Of a stretch of DNA of 64,000 nt, positions 43,151 to 54,975 are shown one piece after another. This DNA is from Phlebopus portentosus (lineage: Eukaryota; Basidiomycota; Agaricomycetes; Boletales; Boletinellaceae): contig JAYXKI010000016.1 of assembly GCA_037892935.1 (NCBI GenBank), positions 1,178,001 through 1,242,000 on the forward strand, written 5' to 3'. Position 1 is the first letter of the stretch, and every line of letters starts with the position of its first letter. The translations under genes were made by a program, and so were the position numbers. The notes below the pieces were generated by a model that saw only the letters and a program-made list of their open reading frames with translations, had not been told where the DNA came from and did not search any database.

Positions 43151-43437
43151 GAGCGCGACCCCTTGACCCATTCACAAACAAACACAAATTGAAGAATGTT
43201 CCCAATTGTTCAATTTCCCTCTTGATTTCACCGAACAGCGATCCGTTTCCCTTTTCTGCCATCGCTGTTTTATTGCACCTGAAAGATCAAGTGAGCAGTA
43301 CCATCTCATCCGATGAATCCGATGAGCTGATTGTCAGGGGAGAAGGCATCATTGCTTTAGAAACTACATTGCAGAGAAACCGACAAACAAAAGAACTTCT
43401 TAGACGTAAATGTTATGCAAGAAGCAAGCATACTTGA
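43150..43437 (+). pseudogene. Remnant of duplicated GUS1 5' end
   Basis: The sequence resembles 45,590-45,950 (GUS1 promoter, exon 1, first intron, start of exon 2): ACCCATTCACAAACAA matches ACTCATTCACAAAAAA, ATCCGTTTCCCTTTTCTGCC matches ACCCATTTCCATTTGCCTCC, and GGAGAAGGCATCATTGCTTTAG matches GGAGAAGCCATCATTGCTCTAG (compared piecewise). A middle segment of exon 1 is missing and no GUS1 catalytic exon follows. It shows that the F-box/GUS1 divergent unit was once tandemly duplicated. Confidence 0.75.
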
Positions 43438-43680
43438 ATTAGTGAAAATCATATATAAATTATATTACAAGATGTCGGAGCGGTAGCAGAACTTGTCGGA
43501 TAAAGAAGAGGGCCGGGACGTCGGGAATAGGTGGGGTGGTATGATATGACCAAGGTAAAAAAGGGGACGTTATGAACGATTTGGTAAAAAGTGATCAACA
43601 ATGCAACATCTCCAAGACCACAGACGGGTCGCAAGGTCCGAAGGACACCAAATGATGAGAGAAATACTAGCGTCTGTTTG
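43438..43680. other. Spacer between GUS1 remnant and F-box copy 2
   Basis: About 240 bp without supported features. Confidence 0.3.
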
Positions 43681-45425
43681 CTACCAATATGACATTTCGA
43701 CGGATGGCACGTTTTCTTCGAGCCATAGGAGAGCCCCCTGCCTAATTAAAGGACAATCATTGATATTCAGGGACAGGATTGGCAATGGCGGATTTCGGGC
43801 ATGTTCAGACGATGCCGGCGTGGCCGGATATTTGTCGACAGGTGTTGCTGACGAATTCGCCTGATGGCTCTCGACAAATGAGATGAGAGGGCCAGATTCA
43901 AGATCCGGCGACGACGAAACATCGAGATGCTGCAATTTGGGACAAGGTATTGACGATGAAGCATCCTTCGCCGGTTCGTATAATGCTTTAATCACCGAAT
44001 TGATGTCACCGTCGTCGAACGTACAGCGGCTCAGCTTGAGAAGCTTCAGAGATGGCGAACTCTGAAGAAGTGACACGAGGATAGGGGACGACACGTTGCA
44101 TTTGTACAAGCAGATTTCAGTGAGACTGGCGATTCCTTGGGATATGATATCCTCCATGCAACATGCAGTATTGAAGCGAGTCCCAAAATTCGCGAGGTGA
44201 AGTGCACCCAGACGGGGTACCTTCACACACCGGAAAATTTTTGAGGCGATATTAATGCCATCCAACTCGATTCGGCGCAGAACGGGAAGTTCGATAGACT
44301 CCTGGACAACTGAAAAATAATCATTCGTGTACAATCGTGTTAGGATAAGAGTATGAAGCGCGGAATTTCGTCGTAGCAGCTCGAAGAATGGTCCAGGCCT
44401 GAAATTTCCATCGAGACGGAGAGATGTCAACCTGGAGAATGACAATCCCTCCAACTCAATGAGACACCTTCCAGCTGCGATAGAAAGGTTATACGTAGCC
44501 GATGTATCCAGACTACGTATACCTTCCCACAAATCCTCTCTCGGAAAGTAATCAACAATTACGACGAGACTGCGTAGACGAAGTTGGCGAATGGTCTCTG
44601 CAGGCAAATATTTGAATAGAGAAGCATTAGTCAGCTCCAATTCTTTCAGCTTCAACCAGAAATCCTTCGAAGCATTCCTCAGTTTGCTTTGCTTCTTGTA
44701 GCATAATGATGGATCATCTACGCGTAGACTCGTGACTACGCCCTTTGCAAGCTTCAGCCAAGCATCCGCCTTTTTCTGTGTCGTTCTGCCATCCAAAATA
44801 AACCGATGGAAGCAACTTGGAGTTCTGGTTATGAGGTCCTTCCAAGTACGACAGACCTTGTTGAGGGTCACCATCCTTGTACGGCTCCCATCGATCACAT
44901 TCGATAATATTTCGATTTGCAGCTCGACAGGGAGCTTATCAAATTGACTCGGTGATGGCTTCATCGCATCGAGTATTTCCTCACGGAATGCCGCCAACAT
45001 CGCCCGCCTCTCTGCGTCCGTCGGCTTCACTAGTTCCAGGGCCAATTCCACCATTTTAAACGAAGCAGAGAGCTTTCCTGCACGAGGAGAAAGACGTGAT
45101 GATCGCCTATGTTCCTGAAGTGCGGATGTGAGTAGAGTCTAGAAATGACATCGTAGGAAGTAACGTGCTGACCTGCCAATCGGTAAAGTCTTTGGAGGCG
45201 TTCAATGTATCAACAAGATCATCTAACTTTTTGAGTGCCGCAGCTCTTCTTGTATCGGATAGAATTTTGTGTCTCGAGTTTTCGCGCGAGGCCTCGAGGA
45301 AAGACTTAGAATACCGAATCTAGTGAAAGATTGCCGCGTACCTGTTCAAAGGCCATCAAAGCATCCCGGTATCGCCCCTGTTCATAGAGGTCCAAGCCCT
45401 TGCTTAATGCATCATTACGGGGCAT
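43681..45425 (-). CDS. F-box/LRR protein with TPR-like N-terminus, copy 2
   Basis: Exons complement(join(43681..45114, 45173..45304, 45342..45425)), 549 aa, with intron positions identical to copy 1. TPR-like start (MPRNDALSKGLDLYEQGRYR), F-box FDKLPVELQIEILSNVID, VCRTWKDLITR, then leucine-rich repeats. It carries a small insertion before the F-box (AMKPSPSQFD against AMKSQFD in copy 1) and a different C-terminus (NVPSVEMSYW). Most of the protein is near-identical to copy 1, but the segment corresponding to about 44,130-44,350 differs heavily. An in-frame ATG also lies directly upstream (45426-45428). It stands divergently from GUS1, with 210 bp between start codons, which is the ancestral arrangement. 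Substrate receptor role in an SCF complex is inferred. Confidence 0.85.
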
Positions 45426-45635
45426 CATATACAAGCTTGGTGCAGCGTTCGCGCAGGAGGTGATGGCCTGGCCTACATCAATCAACTTGAAGGAAGGGAA
45501 ATGCCGACGCGACCTTCATGTGAGACACGCGTCGATCGTACGTGTCGATCTCTATTTTCCAAAATCAATCATTCAATATCGCTTGACTTGACTCATTCAC
45601 AAAAAAGTTCACAATTATTGTTGCAATTGTCCATC

Positions 45636-48299
45636 ATGTTGAATCTCTCGGTCTCAGCGATCAGTGACCCATTTCCATTTGCCTCCATTGCTATTTCATC
45701 GTACCTGAAAGACCATGTTAACATTACCATCTCATATGATCGTGGCGAGTCTAGCTGTATCTTAACGCGTCCCGATGGAACACAGATCGAAGACGGAGAG
45801 TCCATCGTCAGATTACTAGCGAAGGAAGCGAGTGCAGGGAGCAATAGCACCCAAGTACGTATCCCCCAACACACAGATGGAATTATCTGATGAATTGATT
45901 GTTAAGGGAGAAGCCATCATTGCTCTAGCGAAATCATTGTCAACGACGAAGGACTTCAATGCACTCGTGGCCGCACTAGACACGCTAGATGATCGTCTTG
46001 CGTTACGTACATTCCTTGACGGCAACGAACTTACCGTCGCTGATTGGTTGGTTTGGGGAGCAATCAAAGGTCTACTGTTCTTAGTTCATCGTTGAGTAGA
46101 GGTCCTGACAGAAAAGCTAGGATCATTAAAGCCCCTTGGAATTATGAAGGGTGGGAAGCATCCGCATCTGCTCCGATGGTTCGCATACATCGAAACATTG
46201 CCAACGACGCAGGCAGCACTCAGTGAGTTAGCGGAAGCCAAGTCTCGTGGCGTAAGTATTTTCAACAACTGTTTTCCAAGACGCTGTGCTAACTGTCATG
46301 CAGGCTAAAGCAGAGAAGGGCAAGGCTGCATCATCGTTCGCGTTGGGTCTTGAGAATGCTCAGATGGGAAAAGTCGTTACTCGTTTCCCGCCCGAGCCTA
46401 GCGGGTATCTACACATTGGACATCTTAAAGCTGCTATTCTTAATCAGTATTTTGCGGAAATGTACAAGGGGAGACTCATCATAAGGTTTGATGACACAAA
46501 CCCGAGCAAAGAGAAGGAAGAGTTTGAGGATGCTATCCTTGATGATTTAGAAGAACTAAATATTCACGGAGACATGGTTACTCATACATCGGACTATTTT
46601 GATCAGCTTTACGATTATGCTGTCCAAATGATCAAAGAGGGAAATGCATATGTGGATGATACGGAACGCGAGATAGTGAGTCTTTCTTATACTACTGTCT
46701 CGCATGGGCTGAACTCGGATTTAGATGAAACATGAGCGTATGCACGGTATAAAGTCTCGTAACCGTGACCTATCTGTAGAGGAAAACTTGAAGCGATTCC
46801 AATGGATGAAGGAAGGCAGCAAGGAGGGTGTTCGAAACTGTCTACGCGCGAAGATCAGCTGGACAGACCCTAACAAAGCCATGCGCGACCCAGTTCTCTA
46901 CCGCTGTAACCCAGAGTCTCATCATCGCACTGGGTAGGCATAAAATCCTTCTCTTCGAGGTGAACGTTCTAACCTTTCACAGTGACAAATGGAAAATGTA
47001 CCCTACGTATGATTTCGCCTGCCCTGTTATCGATTCATACGAGGGCGTCACCCACGCGCTGAGGACAAACGAGTATCGCGATCGAAACGCACAATATCAA
47101 TGGGTACTCGACGCGCTTAGATTGCGCAAGGTCTACATCTGGGACTTCAGTCGTATCAACTTCGTTTACACGTTCCTTTCAAAACGCAAACTGCGTGACT
47201 GTCTCGCGGCTGGGCTCGCGCATGGTTGGGACGACCCGCGTTTCCCAACGTTCCGCGGAATGCGCAGACGAGGAATGACCTGTGAGGCCCTTCGCCAGTT
47301 CATGCTCGCCCAAGGGCCTTCCCAGAATCAAGTTCTGCTTGAGTGGGATTCGATATGGACTATCAATAAGAAAATCATTGATCCTATTGCGCCGAGATTC
47401 TGTGCCATCGCAACAGAAAAAATGTAAGATCCTTCTAGATTATAGACTGGCTTCCAACTCACGCTCTATCTAGGGTGGAAGTAACGGTGAAGAGAGGTCC
47501 AGGGAAGCCTGAGGTCAAGGAGGTACCCAAACATAAGAAGAACCCGGACGTTGGAACGAAGAAAACTGTCTATTCCAGTACAATCCTTTTGGAACAAGAG
47601 GACACCAAGACGTTCGCTGAGGGCGAAGAGGTGCGATTACGTGTTATCATACTCAAACTTGACAATCTGAACATATGGTTACAGATCACACTCATGGACT
47701 GGGGCAACGCGATTGTCCGCTCCATCTCTTTCTCAAAAGAAGGCGATGTCACTCATATTGACATGGACCTGAACCTCGCAGGCGACTTCAAATCGACCGA
47801 GAAGAAAATCACCTGGCTCTCTAAACCCACTCCCTCCACGCCCCTCGTACCTGTCACGCTTCTCGACTACGATTACATGGTCACCAAACGCAAACTCGAG
47901 AAGGAGGAAAACGTTGTGGACGTCGCTAACCCTAATACAGAGTTCAGAGTCGAAGCTGTGGCGGATGCGAACGTGCTTTCGCTGAACGTTCGGGATATCA
48001 TCCAGTTTGAGAGAAAGGGGTATTTCATACTTGATCAGATCATCGAGGAGGGACGTGAGAAGAGGTTGGAGTTTATTCAGATTCCTGATGGTCGTGCTGC
48101 TGGTATTGCGCTCAAGGCTCCGGGAGGGACTACCACTAACGTTCCGACTCCGCCGTCTACCGAGACGAAGTCTAGTTCTGAGGACTCACTGGCTGCGGAT
48201 CCATCAATTAAGATGTACAAAGTCAAACCTGCTAACGAAGTTGACAACATCGACTATCCGACATCGATGTATAAAGTGAAAAGCGTTTATGAGGACTAA
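45636..48299 (+). CDS. GUS1: Cytosolic glutamyl-tRNA synthetase
   Basis: Charges tRNA-Glu in the cytosol. Exons join(45636..45854, 45907..46069, 46121..46251, 46304..46675, 46725..46933, 46983..47423, 47474..48299), 786 aa, all in phase with introns of about 50 nt. The N-terminal GST-like domain ([33 protein letters not shown]) is the one used by the yeast enzyme to bind Arc1. Catalytic core: [20 protein letters not shown] with [48 protein letters not shown] in place of MSKRKL, the KMSKS-type loop; and TLMDWGNAI in the anticodon-binding half. The C-terminus holds two MYKVK repeats. The class is eukaryotic/archaeal-type GluRS. The first intron has an alternative 22-nt reading; 52 nt is preferred. 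Confidence 0.92.
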
Positions 48300-48825
48300 G
48301 CTTGCGTTCACAGGTGTAGGAGTCAATGTACAAGATTAGAGAATATTCAATGTGTCGCGGTACCGATTAGAATATAAAGGCATCATTTGGATTCGCGACG
48401 AATGACCTTTGTAGATAATGGAAATGACACGTCCCACTGAAAATCAGGTGAGCTCGTCAGTGCCAACGGAACGTCGTGGCCGTCATGGGCATAATAAATA
48501 CGAATGCTTGCAATCTATAAAACGAAACATTCGATGTCACGAAAGAATCTACGATACAGTCCTGATGTCGGGGAATAGAACAATGAAATAGTCGTCTACA
48601 GAAAGATTCACTGATGATGGTTAGAGTTGATCGATACAGAGGCTATAGGTGTGTGGTCAATAGAGACGGAAGAAGAAGAAAATACGATAGCAGTTCCACA
48701 ACGTAATAGTTGGTAGTAATGTGTTGACAAGATGGAAAAAGAAACGTTCAAAACACGAAGGGGCAGGGCCAAGACACAGGTCAGGGTGGTCCGTCGGGAA
48801 TCTCAAGTGGCCTGTTGTTCTGGAT
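48300..48825. other. Intergenic between convergent GUS1 and RAD52
   Basis: About 526 bp between stop codons, AT-rich, no exon supported. Confidence 0.4.
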
Positions 48826-51089
48826 TCATCCGATGCGAACGCGCTTAACATCACTTCCATCTGCAGTTGAACGGTCATCCAAGCGGGTGAAGGGCTCCCT
48901 CACTCCAGATCTGGCCTGCGCAGCCTCCTGGGCATTGGCGTACGAAATTCCGGAGCTAGCTTCCCTGCTGAAATGCACAGAGAATTTTATCAAATACCCT
49001 CTAACAAAGGTATAGACTCACGTCGTCGAATCAACAGTCCTCTTAAGTCCTGCTTGAACATTCGCGACTTGACCCTGTCGCATACCGGAGGATAGAGGAG
49101 CGGACTGAAACTGATAAGCGACTACTTATTTTGCCCCAGGACAGAAAACAAGCTTACCATACCAGGAAGGAAGTTAAATCCGCCCATTGACAGCGTCTGC
49201 GGCTTACTGCTCGAAGGAGTCTGTGCAGGAACATTCTGAACAGACGTCTTCGGAAGAACGTTCTCGTTGATTGTTGGAGTGGCCGAACTGGTGGGCGCGG
49301 CAGCTGACCTGCGCTTCTGTCGCATTGCAATGATCTGTCTTGCTATCTCATCCTCAGACTCGGTCGTTGGCTTCGGAGACGCAACTGCCCGCGCTCCCAT
49401 AAAGTTGCGAGGTTGCATGATTCCGCGAGATACGGCTGGTATAGGGTTGGAGTTATCCGGCTTAACGATAGTACTTGGTACATTCGTATTCTTGCTTTTC
49501 AACGCCTGAGCTTGTCTTGACTTCTCTTCCACAAGCGTCTTTTCGTCCGAGCTCGAAATGTAAATAGCCTCTTCCTCAAGCTCTATTGCGCCCCCTATAC
49601 CCTCATCTTCATCTATCGGTCGTCCCAAATCTGCTGCGCGGTCATTATAAATTGCATCCCCCTCCGCCTTCTCCAGTGCGGCAAGGAAATCTTCATCTTC
49701 ATCAGAGTCAAAGGAGTAAGTGTCTGCGCGCCCGAGGTCTTGCAAAGGTTTGAATGCTGTCTTTAGCTCTGTCGAAGCTAGAAAATACGTCAAATCATAA
49801 TTAGTCCTTCCTGACCAAAAGCACAAAACGCATGAATCTCTCACCTGCAAAAGTTTTCCCTGCCTGCTTGGAAGTGTAAATATTCGAAGGATAGTTTACG
49901 ATCTTGACGCTCGAAGGCTGGCTATCGGTGACGTTTAACGGTGGCTGAGGTTTCGGGGGCAAGCTAGTGCTTCCATTCCTATTTACTCCGGAAGCTCCTG
50001 GAATTGCTTGCGGTGTTACGCTGCGCAGAGGAGTGCTGGTGGTAGGAGGTCGTACTTGCGCAGGAACGGAAGTAGCTGACACGTTTGGGGGGTTGCTACT
50101 CTTGTGCGGAGTGGCTGAGAACGAGTTCATGCCAATCGCCTTGGGTAGTACAATAGGTTTAGCAGGAGCGTTCTGAGCGGACAAAACTGTCGTAGATGAT
50201 GGACCAACAGCATTAGGTGCTGTGGTCCCCGTGGAATTGCCTTCCTGAAACTCGGGTCTTCGGTGCAGTGCATTTTTATCAAAGTTTGCCTGCACCGGTC
50301 GTGAGTTACATTGAATAAGAAACAAGTTTAGATTAGTCGCGCTTACCGGAGGAACCTTTATCTTGACGATTTCTTGCGTATACTGCTTGTCATAAAGACA
50401 ATTTCCCAGCAAGTTTCCGAAGTTCCTTAGAGCGCGCTTGATGCCATCCGTCACAGCTTCCTTCTTGCACTAGAGGATAAGGGTAATCAGTCAATGTAAA
50501 ATTGCAGACATAAACGAGAATGTACCTTATCCAGGGCTGCGCCTTTACTCCGACTCCCCTCCAGCATCCCATACCCAACATCTTCATGATACACTCCATC
50601 TCTCAGTGTAACCTTGATAACAGCCGACACTCCTACATTAAACTTCTTCGTCTCTTCATTATAGTCAATAAAATCCGTATTCAGATTAACGATACTCGAG
50701 CTCCACCCGTTGAACCCGAAAACTTCGTTTGCCAGATTGATTATCTTCCAGCCTTCGGCGTAGGTGAGTTTCATGTTCCCGCCGGGACCAGGTCGTTGGG
50801 AGATATATTCCGGACCGAGTTTCTTGTCAAGCTTCGCTTGGAGCATTGCAATCTTTTGAGCGGAGGATTCGGAGATATCTGTAGAGAATGAGGGTGCATC
50901 GGAAGTGATGCTGTGGTCGAGGAAAGGTTGTTGTATAACAGACGACCCATGCATTTGAGGAGCATAGAGCATTGGTCCATTCATAGCGAGCTGCAACGAA
51001 TGAGCGGGGGAAGGTTGTCCGAATGGCATACGAGCAGCACGAGCAAAGTAGAACTGATCAAGAAGATGGGCGCTTAGCGACCTGTTCAT
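48826..51089 (-). CDS. RAD52: DNA repair and recombination protein RAD52
   Basis: Mediates Rad51 loading and single-strand annealing in homologous recombination. Exons complement(join(48826..48967, 49022..49110, 49158..49777, 49845..50289, 50347..50469, 50526..51089)), 660 aa, phases consistent. The conserved N-terminal annealing domain reads [77 protein letters not shown], then [20 protein letters not shown] and GNCLYDKQY. The remaining 400 residues are low-complexity (P, S, T, N) with an acidic patch, as expected of the Rad51/RPA-binding half. The last exon ends [11 protein letters not shown], a basic nuclear-localisation-like end. The start at 51089 gives a 20-residue extension before MPFGQPSP, which is an equally possible start. 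Confidence 0.92.
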
Positions 51090-51629
51090 CAACTTTCAAG
51101 ACTTTCCTCCCTTTTCTTCAAAGCATTCGATCCAGTTATGTTATCCGAGTGCGTGTACCTTCCCAAGGCGTGGAAGAAAGGGAGAAGAGAGAAGAATGAG
51201 GAGCAAATGAACGGTTCAAGGTCCATCTTCTAGCCACTCTACGGTCACGTGTGGGACTCGCGTTCTTCGTATCTATTGTTTACGCGTCTGAGTCACGTTC
51301 CCCACGCGAGTCACAATAGCCAAACAATCACGGTTCGGCGCTTGCTCAGAGTAGATAGAGAGAGAAGAAATTTTTTGTCATGACACGAACATTTACGTTG
51401 TCCAGCTAACATACAAACACGGTAAAATCACAATAATAAGAAAATGCAAATAGAAAGTAAAGAACTTGGAAAAAGAGGTCGAGAGCAGGTTATAGTTCAA
51501 ATGAACAAAAATATGAAGAAAAAAGAAATAAGTCTGGAGAAAGTAAGCTATGAATCATGAACCCATGCGATGCGAAGAATATGACGAATGAGTCTGTCCG
51601 GCCAGCATCGTCGTAACGATACTACAAAA
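51090..51629. promoter_or_regulatory. RAD52 promoter region with MCB-like ACGCGT
   Basis: About 540 bp between the RAD52 start and the NOT2 stop. An ACGCGT (51292-51297) lies about 200 bp upstream of the RAD52 ATG, with CACGCGAGTC nearby (51312-51321). ACGCGT is the MBF (MCB) site used by replication and repair genes in ascomycete yeasts; its use here is inferred. Confidence 0.35.
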
Positions 51630-53615
51630 TCACATCGCCGCAGTCGTCATACTCAATCCGGGATACGTCCCACGCACTACTTGCGAGCGCTGAGCAAGCT
51701 GAACCACAGAATTCACAGACGGTGGTACCGCACCTGCTTGAAGCTGCTGCCCCTGTGCTGTCGGCTGCAGCGTCGGACCAGCAAACGCTGGTGTCTCCTT
51801 ATTTTCCAAATCCGCGTACATAACCGTGAACTCCTTCGCGCTCTTCTCCCACATGTCTGGATCCCAGTAGGTGAACATCCCTTGCTCCCCTGCACCGTTG
51901 TCTATTGTTTTGGAGTTCCGCGGTCTGCCGGTTTCTTTTGTTAGCCACAATCGGAGCTCTTTGTTGAAACGCCAATTTCTTTGGAACCTAAACCAGCACA
52001 CTGTCAGAAAATAAAAGCAGGGCACACAAAATAACACTTACAGTTCCTGAGCAGCGACTTCTTGTAACGCGTCGCGAGGATGTGCATAGAACATGTAGAA
52101 CAAGGTTTCTTCGCTGAACGCCTGAGCTTTCGCGGGCCCAGGAGGGGGAGCATTCACGTTATAACAGGGTGGGAGGTGGAAGTCGGGTTCGACAGTATGC
52201 GCTGCGGACGAATCGGACCAGGGAGTAATGAACGTAGAGAACAACGACCTAATGTGCGATGAGTTTTAAGGAAGGATCAGCATGCATTGGATCAAACAAA
52301 CCCTTGATGTTGCATATCCAATCCCATTGTCCCAAGGTCAGTGCCTATTGAAAGCAGATTTTGATCCGCATCCGCGTTTTTGATGGCGTTCAATAACCCT
52401 AACAATCCCCAACGATCAGCCGCAGACATAAGAATCTGCTGAGCTGGAGTTTGTGGTGCTGCGCTTGACGTTGTTCCCGCATTCCCTGGAGCTGATGTTC
52501 CTAATACACCGTCTGCGACAGCGCCGTATGACGGTTGTTGCGTTTGTTGCTGTTGAAAGGGTAGAGGAACACCCGGTGGAGCATTTAATTGTTGCGGTGC
52601 ACTAGGTTGTAACGACCCGTTTTGCTGAGCCGAAGTAGAAGCGTTCGTTCCATTCCACGTGTTGTTCACCTTCGCATTTGCCGCCCTCTTATCTGCGTCC
52701 GGAGCTGCTGCTAAGCCACGTTGTGCTGCACTGAGGTTCAGTAAGCCAGGGGGCATCGTCTGACGAGTTTCAAAGCCGTTTAACCCAGGCGGATGGCTCG
52801 TATCCTGACTAGACGGTTGGTTCTGCGAAGACTGCGTTGTCGATGTAGGTTGCCCGCCCAAGGCAGGGAAGTCATCCGGCGTGAATTCTCTCGTCTGCGC
52901 ACTCCCACTTGCCGCACCTTGCCCGTTCGCCCCTGTCCCTGGAGTAAGACCTGTCCCTGCTTGACTCGCATAACTCGATGCTAGTGTCGTAGCCGGGCTA
53001 TTCGTCGATGCATTCATAGTTGTCCCTGTCCCCGAACCCAGCGCAGGAAAGTCATTCGGATCTAAACCAGCCCCCTCGTTTGGCGACGACTGATTCACTT
53101 GCCCCGTGGTGGTGGTCAAACTAGGATTAGGTAAATGAGACGCCGACCCAATTACCGATGACGCATTCTGCTGGCTTTGCTGCTGCTGCTGCTGCTGCTG
53201 CTGAAGCTGCTGCCCGAGTAACGACGTAACCTGTGACGCAGGATGTTGATGTTGCGATTGTTGCTGGTTCTGCTGTGGTTGCCCGAGTGCATTTCCAAAT
53301 GGGAACCCCGCTTGCCCGCGCTGTTGTAAGAAACTCGGCGAAGGTAGCACCATGCTCTGTCCAGCGGCGCCTGCACCTGTCCTATGCGCATTCGGCATAC
53401 CGGGGAACCCTTGCGTCTGTAATGGATTTCTTGAAGGCAGTCCAAACGCCGAAGCCGGTGGAAATGGGGCCCGAAATGGTCCACCGAGACCTTGCGTCGG
53501 CCCAAGGTTTGGAGGGCGTTGCGGAGGTTGACCTATGACGAGTTTACCGCACCTGTCAGTACGACGATAATATAAAATTTCTATAAATTGAGAAAAATAG
53601 ACCTGGTCTGTTCAT
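51630..53615 (-). CDS. NOT2: CCR4-NOT complex subunit NOT2
   Basis: A core subunit of the CCR4-NOT deadenylase, acting in mRNA decay and transcription. Exons complement(join(51630..51987, 52042..52248, 52302..53532, 53603..53615)), 602 aa, phases consistent; exon 1 is only 13 nt (MNRPG). The N-terminal 300 residues are disordered, rich in Q, P, N, G and T with a run of nine Gln. They hold two copies of a DFPALG motif (NDFPALGSG and DDFPALGGQ), a motif I associate with the NOT2 N-terminal region. The C-terminal NOT box follows: DRWGLLGLLNAIKNADADQN, LLSIGTDLGTMGLDM, FSTFITPWSD, EPDFHLPPCYNV, FSEETLFYMFYAHPRDALQE, RNWRFNKELRLWL and FTYWDPDMWE, all typical. A further 70 residues follow the box. 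Confidence 0.94.
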
Positions 53616-53864
53616 GATTTATCGATAATTTTCAACACGAGATGAACACGAGATGCAAGGGGTGGTGGGGGGAAGAAGGGGTCAAGTAGTAGAAAGAGAT
53701 ACTGGCGTCCGATGCGTTGTCGGGATTCAAGGTTTGCCTCAGTGGCACGGGCATTCTGAATCGAGTGATGAGAATCACTTGCCTTATTTGACAATGCAGT
53801 TATTCCGACAGACACCGAATTTCGCAACCCCAACCGCCTTCGACTCAATCTGTTACGTAGTACC

Positions 53865-54671
53865 ATGGCAGCTACAGTAAGGTATTCCTCGGGCAGTGAG
53901 AGATACTTATTTCTATGCTAACCCCTCGGTGAATCACCGTTACAGATCACTCGCTTCTTGCGTTTTCTGCAAAATCATCAAAGGTAAGTGTCTCTTACTT
54001 ACTTCATCGTCCAATGGATCGCATCATATCAATCTCTTGGCAGGCGATATCCCAAGCCTCAAGCTCATCGAGACAGATTACTCGTACGTCGTCCGTCAGG
54101 AAGGCAAATAGTTGCAGTGCTAAACTATGATTGAAGGTTCTCATTCCTAGATGTCGGTCCTCTCGCGCGCGGACATGCATTAGTGATCCCAAAAGGTATG
54201 AAACAGTGATTGATTCCCGCTATAAATGGATTTGAAACTTAGTATTGTGGATCAATGGAATAATAAGACCATGGTGAAAAGCTCACTGATGTCAACGATG
54301 CCTACCTCGCCGATATCCTCATCGTGGCAAAAAGGATCGCAAAGGCTCTCGGAAGCGAGAATTATAACGTTCTGCAGGTAACAAATCATTTCTATGCCAT
54401 TCTGAAATCGGTTATCTTCACACTCTCCTTAGAATAACGGCACATTGGCTCATCAGGTCTGTATACTCGATCGTCACTTTACTTCGGCCGTCTAATCGAC
54501 GTTGTTTCACTTCTTATGACCCCAAAACTTACCTAGATCGTGCCGCACGTTCATTTCCACGTCATCCCGAAGCCCAACGAAGAAACAGGTCTCGTCATCG
54601 GCTGGCCTACTCAGAAGATCGAGATGGACGAACTGAAAGCTTTGCACGAGGATATCAAGTCCCGGCTCTAA
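53865..54671 (+). CDS. HNT1: HIT-family nucleotide hydrolase HNT1 (HINT1)
   Basis: An adenosine 5'-monophosphoramidase of the histidine-triad family. Seven small exons join(53865..53881, 53946..53983, 54044..54083, 54137..54195, 54268..54377, 54433..54456, 54537..54671) give 140 aa, and every phase fits. Seen: CVFCKIIKGDIPSLKLIETD; SFLDVGPLARGHALVIPKDH; KLTDVNDAYLADILIVAKRI; NYNVLQNNGTLAHQ; then the triad HVHFHVIPKP, and a tail with TGLVIGWPTQKIEMDELKAL. Two exons are 17 and 24 nt. The length and the FCKI start are typical of Hint1 rather than Fhit. It ends 304 bp from the RNase H1 stop (convergent genes). Confidence 0.93.
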
Positions 54672-54975
54672 TCACAACTTAAAGTATCGATGAAGGAGAT
54701 TTGTGACGACGTATCTATGATTAAATGTGAAGTGCAAGGACGCGGAATAATAGCATAGGCATATATGTGCATGTAGTGTATGTGGATGTAAAGTAGGCAT
54801 TAGTAGTCAAACAGACGGATGTATAGTGGAAGAATAGTATTTGTCTTGGAAGCCCCGGTCAACTATCAAAGTGGGTTTGAAAGCGGTAATACTAATTTTC
54901 TATCGAAGCCATCGCTTTGCGCATCATCCTATCTTTTTTATCTCTGACCAGAAATCGGTAATAGACAATCAACAA
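54672..54975. other. Short intergenic, convergent 3' ends
   Basis: About 300 bp between HNT1 and RNH1 stops, AT-rich, no exon supported. Confidence 0.4.

Noticed and set aside
45855..45906. A 22-nt micro-intron in GUS1 (45855-45876)
   Set aside because: The same donor with a later acceptor gives a normal 52-nt intron in the same phase and a more natural protein; likewise a 51-nt reading was preferred to a 30-nt one at 46070.
53170..53215. CTG/CAG microsatellite
   Set aside because: It encodes the glutamine run of NOT2; a similar run near 9150 encodes the alanine run of GSH2. These are coding repeats, not separate features.
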